A stretch of 24,320 bases of DNA from Conidiobolus incongruus B7586 (lineage: Eukaryota; Entomophthoromycota; Entomophthoromycetes; Entomophthorales; Conidiobolaceae): contig JNEM01010664.1 of assembly GCA_000697335.1 (NCBI GenBank), positions 1 to 24,320 on the forward strand, written 5' to 3'. Both the position numbers and the translations under genes were made by a program. Shown here piece after piece: positions 1 through 11,280 of the stretch; position 1 is the stretch's first letter, and each line of letters begins with the position of its first letter. Below the pieces are notes generated by a model that worked only from the letters and a program-made list of their open reading frames with translations, was not told the origin of the DNA and made no database searches.

Positions 1-564
1 TATTTTTTCAATCTATTAAAAATTAAAAGAATAATAGTTAAAGTTGTTTTTTTAAATTTTAATAAGTTTTAGATTATCTCACTTTTAAACTTAAAGTAAT
101 TTACTTAATAATAAATTATTAATTTAAATAATACTTTATTAATAAAAGTTACTTATAAATTTTAAATAATTTTAGAGGGTTTATAGTTAAGTTTTATTAA
201 TACTAAAATAAAAAACTTTTGATGATCACTATTTAGTTTAAATATAATTAAATTAAATAACCAATTTTAAAAAGTTAATTTTTTAATCAAAAAATTATAT
301 ATATATATATTAAAAATATATAGTTTCTTATTAACTTTGTATATATTTATTTATGTCAAACTAATAATATATTTGAAAAATCAGAAATTAAAAAATTTCC
401 CATGATTTTAAATTCAAGGTAATATTAATTATTTTGTTAGAAAGTGATTTTATTCAATAAAAATGATTTATCAAGTTTTAGATTTTTATTGATAATAAGT
501 TATTTATTAAAATATTTATAATGACAAGTCTATACTATATATATAGCCTATAACTAATTTTATA
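1..564. other. AT-rich spacer
   Basis: No gene is seen here. The stretch is almost entirely A and T, with stops in all frames and a short (AT)n run near 297-311. Confidence 0.6.
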
Positions 565-900
565 ATGGGAAATAATCTTGTCAATCACTCAAGCAACTGC
601 GATTACCACACTGAATCAAGAAGTCACATTGGAGAACACCTATTTCCTGAACTCCAATATAACATTATTACAAATCAACTAATAAAGATATCTCTTTTAT
701 CTTCATTTTAAAAGTATCCAGTCTCTAAGTTTTTCTTGTAACCCTTACAAAAATATTGAGTTGTGACGAGCGTGAAAAATTGAGTTTACTTGAAGAACCT
801 GATCTATAGTAAGCTATTTTCATTTCATTTGGTGGGTTCCATTAATTTCCAACAACTCTGTGGTAACCTATCGCTTACCACTGGAGATTCACCGTTTAAG
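565..900 (+). pseudogene. Unassigned coding-like relic, perhaps F-box/LRR-like
   Basis: This GC-richer patch begins with ATG 565 and a 48-codon open frame ending at TAA 709-711. The frame has strong purine-first codon character and starts MGNNLVNHSSNCDYH. Its middle, LFPELQYNIITNQL followed by LLSSF, faintly resembles an F-box helix pair. Two further plus-strand frames then look coding: one near 750-812 (ILSCDEREKLSLLEEPDL) and one from about 784 to 905, which includes SKLFSFHLVGSINFQQLC and stops at TAA 903-905. The frame changes could reflect decay or, in part, an intron: a GTAAGC donor lies near 809 and a possible AG near 887. The F-box idea is a guess; the claim that the patch once encoded protein is firmer. 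Confidence 0.35.
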
Positions 901-905
901 CTCTA

Positions 906-2593
906 AAAATATATTTACTCCCACAATTTTGGTCTTCAATTATTAATAATATTTTTATCAAGTAATATTTCAAGTCATTTTATTATTTTTCAAATTTTAT
1001 TATATTAAGAATCAATAATAATTGTTATATTAATTATATTTTAAAATACCTTAAGTTTTTGATATCTTACATAATAATAATGCTTTATCTTTTGAATATT
1101 TATTTAAAATATAATAATTATAATTAATATTAATATTTAATTTATTATGGTGCTAATAATCAATTTACTAAGGTTAATTATTTATAAATAAAATATAAAT
1201 TAATATCAAAAAAAATTTAATAATACACCGAGCTTTAATTTAAATAAAATTGTTTTTAAAAGTTTTATTATTTTGATAAATATATATTAATTAATAATAA
1301 ATAATATAATTTGAGTATAATACTATAATATAAATTTATTGTTAAAATAATTAACAAAATAAAATAAAAATACAAAAATTATTTAATTTTAATTAAAACA
1401 TATATAAATATATTATTTTAATGTATTTTCAGAAAAAAATTAATTTATGTTGTTATATATTTTATTTTGCAATAAATTTTATCAAAGGTGCAAATAAATT
1501 AATATTTTGATGGAGTATAATACTTTTAAAAAGTTATTGGATTATAATTATAGTTTATAAAAATGAATTAAACAGTCAAATATTGATATAAAAATACAAA
1601 ATAATGAAACAATTATTTTAACATCGAGTCAAAATCAATGGTATTTGTTTAATTATTGAATTTTGAATTTACTAAAAAATATAAGTGTTTGAACGTTATA
1701 TTAAGCATTAGAAACAATACTTTGTAGTTAAAATGTTGTTTGCCAATTTGGTATTAGTATTGAGAAAATTAAGTATAATGTGCTTATTATTAATTATATA
1801 TTATTTGGGATAATTCAATTTTAAAATGGAAGCTTATAAATTTAATATAATTTTACTTTAATAATATTAATCACCATGTATTTGATTAAATTTTTAGCTA
1901 TTAATAATATTTAAGTTTCTTTAACATTCTAACCTCAATATTATAAATTTTTTAGTATTTTTCACTAGGGATTATAGAAACAATATGAAGCTAATTGTAA
2001 TTTTTGGTTATAGGTAAGAATATATTTTTAAAGTTACTTATTGAATATATAAAGTCAAAGCTAAAGCCGCAAATTGTTAAAGAGTTTCATATTCTAACTA
2101 TAAGTTTTGTTTTAAATTCGAAGAATAGTTTATAACTTATAACAAAAAATCATATTAATATTATAAAGAATAATATCAAATAATTATCGAATAGTATTGA
2201 AATTTTAGAAAAAGAATTAAAGTCAATATATAAATTGAAAATTTTTAATAAGATCGCAATTTTCAGAAAGATAAATTGAAAAATTAATTTATTTTCAATA
2301 TATATTATCTTTATATATAATAGATGAATGTTTTTTAATATAAAATAGAATATTGGCAAAATGATCCTTTTTTCAAAATATAAATCAAATATAATTTATA
2401 TTCATATAAAATTATTAATAAATCTTAAATTCAATATTTTTAAATAAAACTTTCTACTGAATTATCCAATATTGATGAAATAATTAAAATAATATTAAGT
2501 AATTTGTTTACTTACGATATAAGAATTCTAAATCTGAAAATAATGAAAATCATTGAATGAGAGAAAAAATAACTTTTAGTAAACTCAATACTG
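906..2593. other. AT-rich spacer
   Basis: No convincing gene is visible. The open frames present, such as a minus-strand run near 2150-2359 rich in I, F, L, Y and N, are what A/T-only sequence gives by chance. Confidence 0.6.
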
Positions 2594-2713
2594 TCAACAT
2601 AGATCTTGAAAGGTTCTTGATGAATTGAAGACGATGCAAACTGGGTCAATCCCAATCATAGGAATTAAATTAGAATCAACAACTTTTACATAATTATCAA
2701 CGTACTTTACCAT
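2594..2713 (-). CDS. Small minus-strand ORF of unknown function, or gene fragment
   Basis: A 39-codon frame runs on the minus strand from ATG (2713-2711) to TGA (2596-2594). It starts MVKYVDNYVKVVDSN and includes IPMIGIDPVCIVF. Its codons are mostly purine-first and the segment is richer in G and C than its surroundings, which suggests present or past coding. I do not recognise the family. It lies 239 bp upstream of the first apyrase gene and points away from it, so it could be a tiny gene, one exon of a larger gene, or a fragment. No clear splice sites were found next to it. Confidence 0.3.
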   Translation of the reverse strand: MVKYVDNYVKVVDSNLIPMIGIDPVCIVFNSSRTFQDLC

Positions 2714-2830
2714 CCCTAGTTAATTTAGTCGATATTTAAGGTTTTTATGTAAATTTTATGGCTAATTTTATAAGTAACAGAAGGATTAAATTGGTAAAAT
2801 TTAATTAAAATTTAGGTTGGATTTTTAAGG

Positions 2831-2838
2831 TATAAATA
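2831..2838 (+). promoter_or_regulatory. Possible TATA box of apyrase gene 1
   Basis: TATAAATA lies about 115-120 bp upstream of the apyrase ATG at 2953 and is preceded by GG. In such AT-rich DNA the match could be chance. Confidence 0.25.
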
Positions 2839-2952
2839 CTGAATTTTCACTATTGTTACAATTTTTTGTTTGTTTGGAGTTTGAAATATTGCTTTAAGCT
2901 TATTTTTATTACAAATTAATGATCTTTATAATACAATTTATTTATTGTTAAT

Positions 2953-4445
2953 ATGAACTGTAATTATTTAACAATTTTCTTATGGTTGAATATATGGAAT
3001 TATTGGGCTACTTCCATAAGTTTCATTAGGAGAGATGACGATATGCCAGGGTCCTCAGACGATAAAGATATCGATGACTCGGTGCAATCGGCCATGGACA
3101 ATATGGACAATTATAACTTTGGGATTGTAATTGACGCTGGAAGTACTGGAAGGTAATTTTCATGTAATTTTTTAATTATTGCGAACACTAATTGATTTTT
3201 AGTCGTATAAACATTTATGAATGGCCTAGTAAATCCAACTGTAAATTTTTACCGTATATTAAACCGTCATTGTACAGGGAAGGTCCCAACAAGGGAAAAC
3301 AATTCAGCATTAAAAAGAGTGGGGGTTTAGCCAATGCGAATCCGAGAGAGATTCCCGAGTATTTCAAAGAATTGATCACTGCAGCAGCACAATTCATCCC
3401 GTTGCAAAAGCATAAAGAAACGCCGATATTCCTTAAAGCAACTGCTGGTATGCGTACAATTCCTAGGGATTTATCCAACGAAATCCTGGACGCTACGAAA
3501 TTGGTATTGGGGAATTCTGGATTCAAATTCGATCATAAATTTGGAGCTCAAATCATTCCTGGTGAATTTGAGGGAGTGTTCGGATGGCTAGCTGTCAATT
3601 ATATGACTAACGTATTTGCGAACCCTAGCCAGAATGTAGTGAGTAAGGGTTTCCTCGATATGGGGGGTGCCAGTACGCAAATCACATTTGAACCTAACGA
3701 TATTCCCATTGAAGATGCATTCCCTATCAATTTGAACAATACTCAAAAAATTATTTATACTCACAGTTATTTAAAATTCGGCAGGAATGAAGCTCAAAAT
3801 AGATATTTTGAAAAATTAAAAAAGATAGCCAACAGTGGGGAAAGTAAATTGGAATCACCGTGTAGAATTCGAGGTCATTTGGAAACTTTGGCGATTGGCA
3901 GTGGCAATGTGACAGTTTTGGGTCAAAGTAATTTCAGTCAATGCTTGGAGCAGACTTATCAACTCTTGGACAAACAGACGGAGTGCTTTACGCCAAAATG
4001 CGCTATTAACGGTGAATTCATGTCCGACATTCCCGATACTATGGACTTGTACGCCGTGTCGACATTCGCAGAAACTGCCAAATTTTTCCAATGTTCAGGT
4101 AAAAAACCTCTCAAATGCTTATTAGAATCTGCACAACTTCAATGTAATTTGGGAGTTGATGACTACGTCAAAAACAATGAAAAGCACAAGAACGATTGGG
4201 ATTTCTGGAACTATTGCTTCAATGCTGCATACATCGTCAACGTCTTGAAGGAAGGGTACGGCATCGACTTAGATCGTCAAATTATCTTTGCTAGTGAAGT
4301 AGACGGTGTCAATATCGCATGGACTTTGGGAGCTATGGTTTATGAAGTAAATCAACTTATCGAGAAGGGTCAATGCTGTGATAAGGATGACGAATCGTCA
4401 CAGTATTCCAAATATTCAGTGAAAAAATGTCATAATAAATACTAA
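2953..4445 (+). CDS. Secreted apyrase / nucleoside di- and triphosphatase (GDA1/CD39 family), copy 1
   Basis: This gene has two exons, 2953-3152 and 3203-4445, with a 50-nt GT-AG intron, giving 480 residues. Splicing rebuilds apyrase conserved region 1 as DAGSTGSR (61-68), because the intron splits the Ser codon in phase 2. Conserved region 2 is KATAGMR (145-151), region 3 is IIPGEFEGVFGW (184-195), region 4 is LDMGGASTQITFEP (218-231), and region 5 starts WTLGAMVYEVN (440-450). The family hydrolyses NTPs and NDPs with Ca or Mg, in the Golgi lumen or outside the cell. The N-terminus has a hydrophobic stretch (about 5-24) that reads as a signal peptide or anchor. There is no C-terminal membrane helix, so a lumenal or secreted enzyme is likely. 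Several Cys pairs fit an oxidising compartment. A close paralogue follows 806 bp downstream on the same strand. Substrate range cannot be read from sequence. Confidence 0.93.
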
Positions 4446-5251
4446 TCATAGTTTCATTAGACAAAAATACAATATTGTTTATTTATTATTTAGTTTTAAA
4501 TTTATTTCACTAATTTTAGTTTTGTACTAATTTTAAAATCAAACAAATTTGGATCAAAAGCTAATTGTAACAATAAAAATCAAATCCATTTATAATTATA
4601 TATCTTACAAATTTTTAATATTATTCAATAATTATTATTCTAATAATCAAACTATGATAATTTATTTGTTATATTTTATAATTGATATTTTAATTGATAA
4701 TTTATTAGATTTAATTTGATTTGAACTGTCAAATTACAATGATCAAATAAAAAAATTCAAATAGATTAGTTTTATTAGAATTTATATTGGTTAATTCTTC
4801 ATTACTTTAATTATAACCATAATAACAATAATAGTAATTCAATATACTTTTGAATAGTAACAGTATTTAGAGCAACTGTTATTAGAATTGATTTTAAGTA
4901 AATTTCATATTGGTTTAATTGCTATATACAGAGAATTTATTGATCTGAAAGATTCATTCAATAAAATTAACTATTGGGTAAATAAAATTCTAAATTTCTC
5001 CAAACGGTAACTCAAAATTACCTAATTAGACATTAATGCTAAATTTTTAAATATCTGATAACGAATAAATATCTAACAAACTATTAAATTATTTTATATG
5101 ATCCAAAGTTTCAAATTAATTCATCTCAATAAGCACTATTACACTTACATAAAATCATTCCCTAAATCTTACTTTTTCTTACATATTATATTCCATGTAA
5201 TCATTATTATTATTTTTTTACTTTGAAGACAATTTATATGATTAATACACC
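4446..5251. other. AT-rich spacer between the apyrase genes
   Basis: No gene is seen. This spacer must hold the 3' end of copy 1 and the promoter of copy 2; no distinct element stands out. Confidence 0.6.
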
Positions 5252-6697
5252 ATGAATTATTTATTTATATTAAATATTATTTCTTTTTATTTAAATTTTA
5301 TAAATTGTATTAATATTGAATATAGTCAAGGGTCAAAACAGTCAAGTTTATATCAGAATTTAAATAATTCAAGAATTGAAAAGTGGTTAAACACTAAAGA
5401 AGAAGATAAAGATAAATTAAATTATGGTATTATAATAGACGCTGGAAGTACCGGAACGTAAGTATTATATTTATTCAATCTCAAAATGGATCACCTATAC
5501 TAATTAGAAATTAGTCGTTTATTCATTTACGAATTTTATAATTCTACAAATTGTGAACATTCGCCATATATAAAACCCTCTATTGCTAGGGAGGGGCCTA
5601 GGAAGGGAAAGCAATTTAAAATTAAAAAAAATGTAGGGATTCAGGATTTGAACCCAGAAGAAATAGCTGGATTTTTGGAGAGTTTTGTCCAGAGTGCGAA
5701 GGATTTTATTCCCCAGGAGAAGCATGAGCATACTCCGATATTTTTGAAGGCCACAGCAGGTATGCGACTCATCGATTACAACTTGGCGAATAGGTTGATC
5801 GATGCTATTAAGGATGTGTTTAGGGTGTCAGGATTTATGTTTGATGAACGATTTGGAGCTCAGATCATCCCAGGCGAGTATGAGGGTGTATTTGGTTGGA
5901 TGAGTGTGAACTATCTTGCGGAAGTGTTGGGCGACCCCACTGGTGAGATTCCTAGTGTTGGCTACTTCGATCTAGGAGGTGCCAGTTGTCAAATTACGTT
6001 TGAACCTCACGTCATACCTCTTGAAGAGTCCTTTCCCATTAACCTTAACGGCACCAGTAGAGTCGTCTATACGCACAGCTATTTAAAGTATGGCCGCAAT
6101 CAAGCAAGATGGCGCCATTACGAAGATTTATATCGTGTTGCTGAATATAAGAATCATCCACTCAAATCTCCATGTCTCGTTCGCGATTATTATGATTCCA
6201 TGACTATCAACAACCAAAATATCACGATCGTAGGTACTGGTGACTTTCACCAATGTCTCAAAGAAACGAAAAAGCTCCTCAACTTGGATTCCGAGTGCTT
6301 CTCCTATAACTGTGGGGTCAACGGCGTCTTTATGCCACCAATCCAATCCGAAATGGAACTATACGGCGCTTCCAGCATGTACGACACCGCTAAATTTTTT
6401 AAATGCGACGGCCTCTCCAACCTCCGCTGCCTTAAGGACAAAGCAAGTAAGAAATGTGAAGTGAGCCTCAAAAAGTACAAAAAGAAGCATGCTAAATATA
6501 TTGACGACAAAGATTTTTGGAACTTTTGCTTCAATGCCGCCTTTATAATTAATTTGATCGGGGAGGGCTACGGTCTAGATTTAGATCGTACCATCAACTT
6601 CGATGAAGAAGTCAATGGCATCGATATTGGTTGGACATTGGGAGCTATGATATATGAGGTGAATCTGTTGTTCCCAAGTGGTCAATGCTGTCCTTAA
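5252..6697 (+). CDS. Secreted apyrase / nucleoside di- and triphosphatase (GDA1/CD39 family), copy 2
   Basis: This gene has two exons, 5252-5457 and 5515-6697, with a 57-nt intron carrying a TACTAAT-like branch site, giving 462 residues. The intron sits in conserved region 1 in phase 2, as in copy 1, and splicing gives DAGSTGTR (63-70). Further motifs are KATAGMR (147-153), IIPGEYEGVFGW (186-197), YFDLGGASCQITFEP (219-233) and WTLGAMIYEVN (442-452). The N-terminus (MNYLFILNIISFYLNF, then NC) is a good signal peptide, and there is no C-terminal anchor. The two copies align along nearly their full length and differ mainly at the N-terminal linker and the C-terminal tail, where copy 2 ends right after a CCP and copy 1 adds about 20 polar residues. 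They clearly arose by tandem duplication, but are divergent enough that it is not recent. An AATAAA at 6725-6730 may serve polyadenylation. Confidence 0.93.
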
Positions 6698-7272
6698 GCT
6701 TATTTTAATTATTGGCATTTTACTAATAAAAAATATTACTGATGTACTCCAATCAATACAGTTTTTTAATCATATTTATTCACATTAATTTTGAATTTAT
6801 TTTTTAGATTATAATATTTAATATATATTTTACCCACAATTAAACTATTAAGAACTAATAACATTGTTAAATAGTCACATTAAATATGGATTGGATTAAG
6901 ATGTTTTACAACCAGCCCAATTCTTATAAAAATTGATATTATATAATAATTCAATATATTGATGGATAATTTTGAATATATTACTTCAACTAGCATTAGA
7001 ACTGTAATGAAAGATAATAAAACTTTAATTCTCTGATTCAAAATGATTATATTTTATTAAATTGGGAACTTGGAAAAATATATTCTGAATAAGTTTCACG
7101 TGATATTAAGTTAATTCAGTTTCTTGGAATTAGATTATTGATCATCCTTTTTAAAATTGTCATTATCAACAAATTATTATGTAAGTAAAATGGATATAAT
7201 CAATATCAATCATGATGATAATTATGATTAATTGATGTTTCATTCAATTTTCAAGACATTGTGAACTTAACC
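6698..7272. other. AT-rich spacer
   Basis: Apart from the likely polyadenylation signal of the upstream gene, nothing is recognised here. Confidence 0.6.
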
Positions 7273-7833
7273 AATTCCATTGCAATTGCATTCACCTACT
7301 ATTAACGATGTTAAGGGCCTTCAAGCTTACCCTAGCACCATTAGTCCATTCTAAACTCACGAACTCATCCTCATCCTAACAGATTTCTAATATTTCAAAC
7401 CACCAACAATAATCAAATGATGATATTTAAAAATATTCCCCAAACTTCAACTATTTCTTGAATACATATGGAAGGATAAGCTTCTAGATACTGCATTGTG
7501 GCAAAGAGAGCTCCGTTTAATCAATTATTCATCAATTGGTATCAACCAGGTCCAGGTATCCTTAAACATACGGATCTCCTAGTTTTTGATGACAGAATCC
7601 TCAGCCTCCGTTTAGGTGGCTTTTGTATCAAGTATTTTGATCCAGCTGGCGATCATATACGATTATCTAAAGAAATAATGCTAAGGCATACCGATGAATT
7701 AACCATAGGTGTTGCTAATTGTCAATACAATCACCATATAGATTTTTGCGAGAATGAAATGAATAATAACGAAATTTAGATAACTATAGATCATCGCCTG
7801 AGTTTGACAATGAGAAGAAAGATATATAATTAA
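7273..7833 (+). pseudogene. Decayed AlkB-type Fe(II)/2-oxoglutarate dioxygenase gene
   Basis: Fragments of one protein run in order across changing frames. About 7307-7351 reads DVKGLQAYPSTISPF, like an AlkB N-terminus (GL.VYP..IS). About 7363-7440 reads HPHPNRFLIF then FKNIP. About 7437-7506 reads PKLQLFLEYIWKDKLLDTALWQRE. From about 7508 the core reads FNQLFINWYQPGPGILKHTD, followed by DDRILSLRLGGFCIKYF. The iron motif HxD is at 7567-7575 (HTD), a distal His pair (YNHH) is near 7729-7737, and the 2-oxoglutarate Arg motif RLSLTMRR is at 7795-7818. The family demethylates nucleic acids or modifies tRNA. Frame shifts near 7352, 7440 and 7505 and an in-frame TAG at 7777-7779 break the gene. No short intron fits these points, so it is probably a pseudogene; assembly indel errors are the alternative. 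The core also opens with a GTG at 7498, not a credible eukaryotic start. Confidence 0.7.
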
Positions 7834-8117
7834 TTGATTTATCATTTCTTTTGAGTATATTTTTAAGTTAATTATAATACAATTTTTAATAATATTTTAA
7901 TTATGTATTATAGTTATTGTATTAATCCATTTTTCAAAAAAAAATTAATATTAGAGTAAATTGTTTCAATTTAATAAATTTAAAATTAAATTAAAATGAT
8001 TATCCCATAATATTTTACATAAATTAATATTTGTATAAATCAACTAATAGGATTGATTTTTAATATTAAATTTATAAATAGTAATCGTAATATTAATAAT
8101 AACAAAATCTTTTCAAA

Positions 8118-8689
8118 ATGGCTATGTCAATGAATTTTAAAAAGGTATTTAAATACTTAAAAATAAAGTAAATACGATGTATTAATTATTTCAACTAGTC
8201 AAAATTACCTCCCGAAGTTAATAGAATTTTATATGTCAAGTAAATTTTATTTAATTTTTTATTATTTGAATATTAATTTAATGGTTTTAGAGGTTTACCT
8301 TTTAAAATTACACCCGAAGAAATGTACGACTTATTCGGAAAATATGGTGCTTTGAGACAAGTTAGATTGTGAGTATTCATTTTCCAATTATGAAATTTAT
8401 TACTAACTCCCAAATTTTAGAGGTAACGCTCCAGATACTAGAGGGAGTGCATATATCGTATATGAAGACATTTTCGACGCTAAGACCGCTTGCGAACATT
8501 TGAACGGCTTCAATATCCAGGGACGCTATCTCGTGGTGTTGTATCATCAAGCTTCCAAACAGAGTAAGAAAGACGACTTACAGAGGAAAGAGGAGGAAAT
8601 TGCCCAGTTGAAGAAGTAAGTTAATTTTTATTTTTTAGACGTTTTTTGATTACTAATACAGATTTTTTAGGCAATTGGCAATGAATTAA
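8118..8689 (+). CDS. SF3B6: Splicing factor 3b subunit 6 (SF3b p14)
   Basis: Five exons at 8118-8144, 8199-8239, 8291-8368, 8421-8615 and 8671-8689 give 119 residues; the human protein has 125. Introns are 54, 51, 52 and 55 nt, all GT-AG, and the last carries an ATTACTAATAC branch site. The protein is one [22 protein letters not shown] (12-30) holds RNP2, [11 protein letters not shown] follows, and [15 protein letters not shown] (56-70) holds RNP1. It then continues GRYLVVLY and a charged C-terminal helix. In the family this protein sits in the SF3b complex of the U2 snRNP, binds SF3B1 and lies close to the branch-point adenosine. Five exons for 119 codons is intron-dense. The start MAMSMNFKK matches the family's MAM start. 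Budding yeast lacks this gene, so its presence argues for a lineage with richer splicing. Confidence 0.96.
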
Positions 8690-9942
8690 TACTCTTATTT
8701 ATATCGAAATATTGACTAGTTTTCATTATCAATCACTTATATATATCTGATCACTTTGTAGCAATAGTAAAAAACCATTTATTCCTATTATAATTTATAA
8801 ATTATTATCATTTAAATTTTATCCATTTTTTGAATAAATATCTTTTGATAACATATTTTAATATCAAAATATTACTTCATAGTTTGAAATTAGTAATAAC
8901 AAAATTCTTCTTTAGTTACGTGTTCCAATAATTTTGTATTTTTTAAATCAATTTTTGATAAATTGAAAAGTATTTAATATATATATATTTAGATTTATCC
9001 AAATATTTAATTATATCCATTATTATGAATCAGTATATAGGTTCCTATGATGATATTTATATGGTGACTTGATTTAATAATTTGAATAATAAATGGCAAT
9101 TCAGAAAATAAAATTATAAATATTTGAAAATACTATTACCTAAATTTTCAGAAAAATAAAATATATGAATTATTAAAATAAAACAAATAAGCCTAATCAC
9201 CAATAAACAATTTGAATTTTAAATATTGTTTAATGAACAATAACAGAATTTTGAATATATATTTTGAATATTTAACAATTTTACTATATAATATAGCTAA
9301 AATTTCGCAATTGCTAGATTTCACTTGATAGTTTTGTCTTAAATTGAATGTCATATAATGTTATACATTTTCAATCGTTGTTAGTAAATATAATTAATAA
9401 ATATATTTTGTATTTCATTAGCTTAAATATGTATGATTGTTATTTCCTAGTACTTAAATATTCAATACAACTGTTAATTGTTACATAATCTTTTATAAAT
9501 TGATCCATAACAGTATTCAAATTTAGCTATATTACCTCAAATATTGAGGTGAAAAAATAATCAATTTTATTGGTCCTATTTGTTTAAATTGAAATGATAA
9601 TAACTATGATCTAATCATATCTATCAATATAAGATGTGTTGGTTCGATACTTATTGAATTTTGTTATTATATTATATAATAATTAATTTTAAAATACTAT
9701 AAAACAAAATTAATATTCATGATTTAATCTTATTAAATATTTCATTTTAAATATAGCTATAAGATCACTTTTAATCTTAAAAATAACTCTATGATTAAAT
9801 TAATAAAGATATCCCATAGAATTTTCACTGAGAAATTTTGATGTGTGTCATAATTTCAGAAATATGAAAATCAATTAAATTTAAACTATCTAAAAGTTAT
9901 AGTAAATTAGTCAACATCTATCAACTAATAGATTCACTAAAG
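8690..9942. other. AT-rich spacer
   Basis: No gene is seen in about 1.25 kb. The last 100 bases form the promoter and leader of the cytochrome oxidase gene but show no clear TATA box. Confidence 0.55.
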
Positions 9943-10626
9943 ATGTATCGCCCCTGTTTGAACTTGGCCAAGAACGCTGTTAAACAACAATCCCAAATCG
10001 TCAAGCGTTTTGCTTCCACCGCTACTCCTGCTTCCTCCACCTTGACTCCTTCCCTCCTCAACAGCATTGAACTCCAATGGACCAAATTGAGTGAAGAAGA
10101 ACGCAAATCTATCTCCGCTCAACTCCAAGAAATCCAAAAACAAGACTGGAAAAAATTGACCCCTGAAGAAAAGCGTGCTGGTAACAATCTCCCTAAGATT
10201 GATTGATAATGCCAAATTAATCTAATGATTTTTAATTAGCTTACTGGGTTGCTTTCGGCCCCCACGGTCCCCGTGAACCCCTCCCCAGCTTTGGTCTCAA
10301 GGTCCCTCTCGGTGTCCTCGGTCTCTTGGGTGTTTCTACTGCCCTCTTCTTATGGGTCCGCTCCTTAGGTAATTTTTCTTAATTTCTTAATCTGATTCAT
10401 TTTTTTAACTTTAATTTTAGCTCAACCTGCCCCTCACACTATGACCACCGAATGGCAAGAAGCTACTAACGAATATATGAAGGGACAAAAGGCTAACCCC
10501 ATCACTGGTATCTCTTCCGAAGGTTACAAGGGTAAAGGCTTCGTTGGTATGTAGAAAACTTAATTTTTCCAATAATAATTAAAATCTTCCAAATTATTCC
10601 TTAAACCTTTTCTTATAGCTCATTAA
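9943..10626 (+). CDS. Cytochrome c oxidase subunit IV family (yeast Cox5-type), mitochondrial
   Basis: Four exons at 9943-10180, 10240-10368, 10421-10546 and 10619-10626 give 166 residues; introns are 59, 52 and 72 nt, all in phase 1. The subunit is nucleus-encoded and stabilises the core of respiratory complex IV in the inner membrane. A basic, hydroxylated presequence (MYRPCLNLAKNAVKQQ to about residue 25) targets the matrix. The matrix domain has LSEEERKSISAQLQEIQKQDW and LTPEEKRAAYWVAFGPHGPR, the family signature. One membrane helix spans about 102-119, followed by a short intermembrane tail ending NPITGISSEGYKGKGF. The last exon is only 8 nt and gives ..VAH; if the last intron is retained, the frame ends three codons later as ..VGM at TAG 10552-10554, so the exact C-terminus is uncertain. 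Codons are strongly C-ending, as in a highly expressed gene. Confidence 0.93.
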
Positions 10627-11280
10627 TGAAATGATCATTTTCAATTTGAACATTAGTTTCGATATAATTGTCATACGATAATCTATCGCTATTTAATGGA
10701 TAAAATACTATTTTTAATTGACACTACCATTTATATTTAACAACGTACTTTCATATAACTATTAACTCATTTTATAATACGTAAACAAAATTTAATTCAC
10801 TTTTCAAATAATTGTCACTTATATTTGATCAATTTGACTATGATGACTTATATTCAAATTATGATTTATTTCATTCAACAAGATAAAAACTGGTTGATTC
10901 GATATATTAACTTAAATGATTTATCACACAATTTTATGTATATTTTTTTCAAAGAATTTATCAAGTCACGAATTTCGAATATTTCATTCATTAAATAATT
11001 AATAATATTTTTATTAAACAAGTGTGGTGATGTTTTAAGAATCTAATTTGTAAAATATTTTGAAGAGTTAGATGGTGGAAATTAAAATATATATTGGTTA
11101 AATAAAATGGTTAGTATGGATATGAATATGAATATAATTAATATAATTAATATATTGAAATCAAGATATTAAATTTTTTGAGTGAGAAATATAATATCGA
11201 AATTAGAATCAAGTAGTATATTTATTATCATATATAATTTTCAAAATAAATCAAAATGATTTTCTGAAAACATTGAGGAA
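10627..11280. other. AT-rich spacer
   Basis: Nothing coding is recognised between the oxidase gene and the tRNA gene. Confidence 0.6.

Noticed and set aside
2150-2359. Minus-strand ORF of 69 codons
   Set aside because: Composed almost wholly of I, L, F, Y, N and K in A/T-only DNA, with no motif; such frames arise by chance here.
3215-4091. Minus-strand ORFs inside apyrase copy 1
   Set aside because: They are antisense shadows of a gene with clear apyrase motifs on the plus strand.
6128-6534. Other-frame ORFs inside apyrase copy 2
   Set aside because: Shadows of the real frame; no independent motif.
7308-7379. ATG frame MLRAFKLTLAPLVHS, looking like a targeting peptide
   Set aside because: Overlaps a better AlkB-like frame, ends after 23 codons and has no donor site to join it to another exon.
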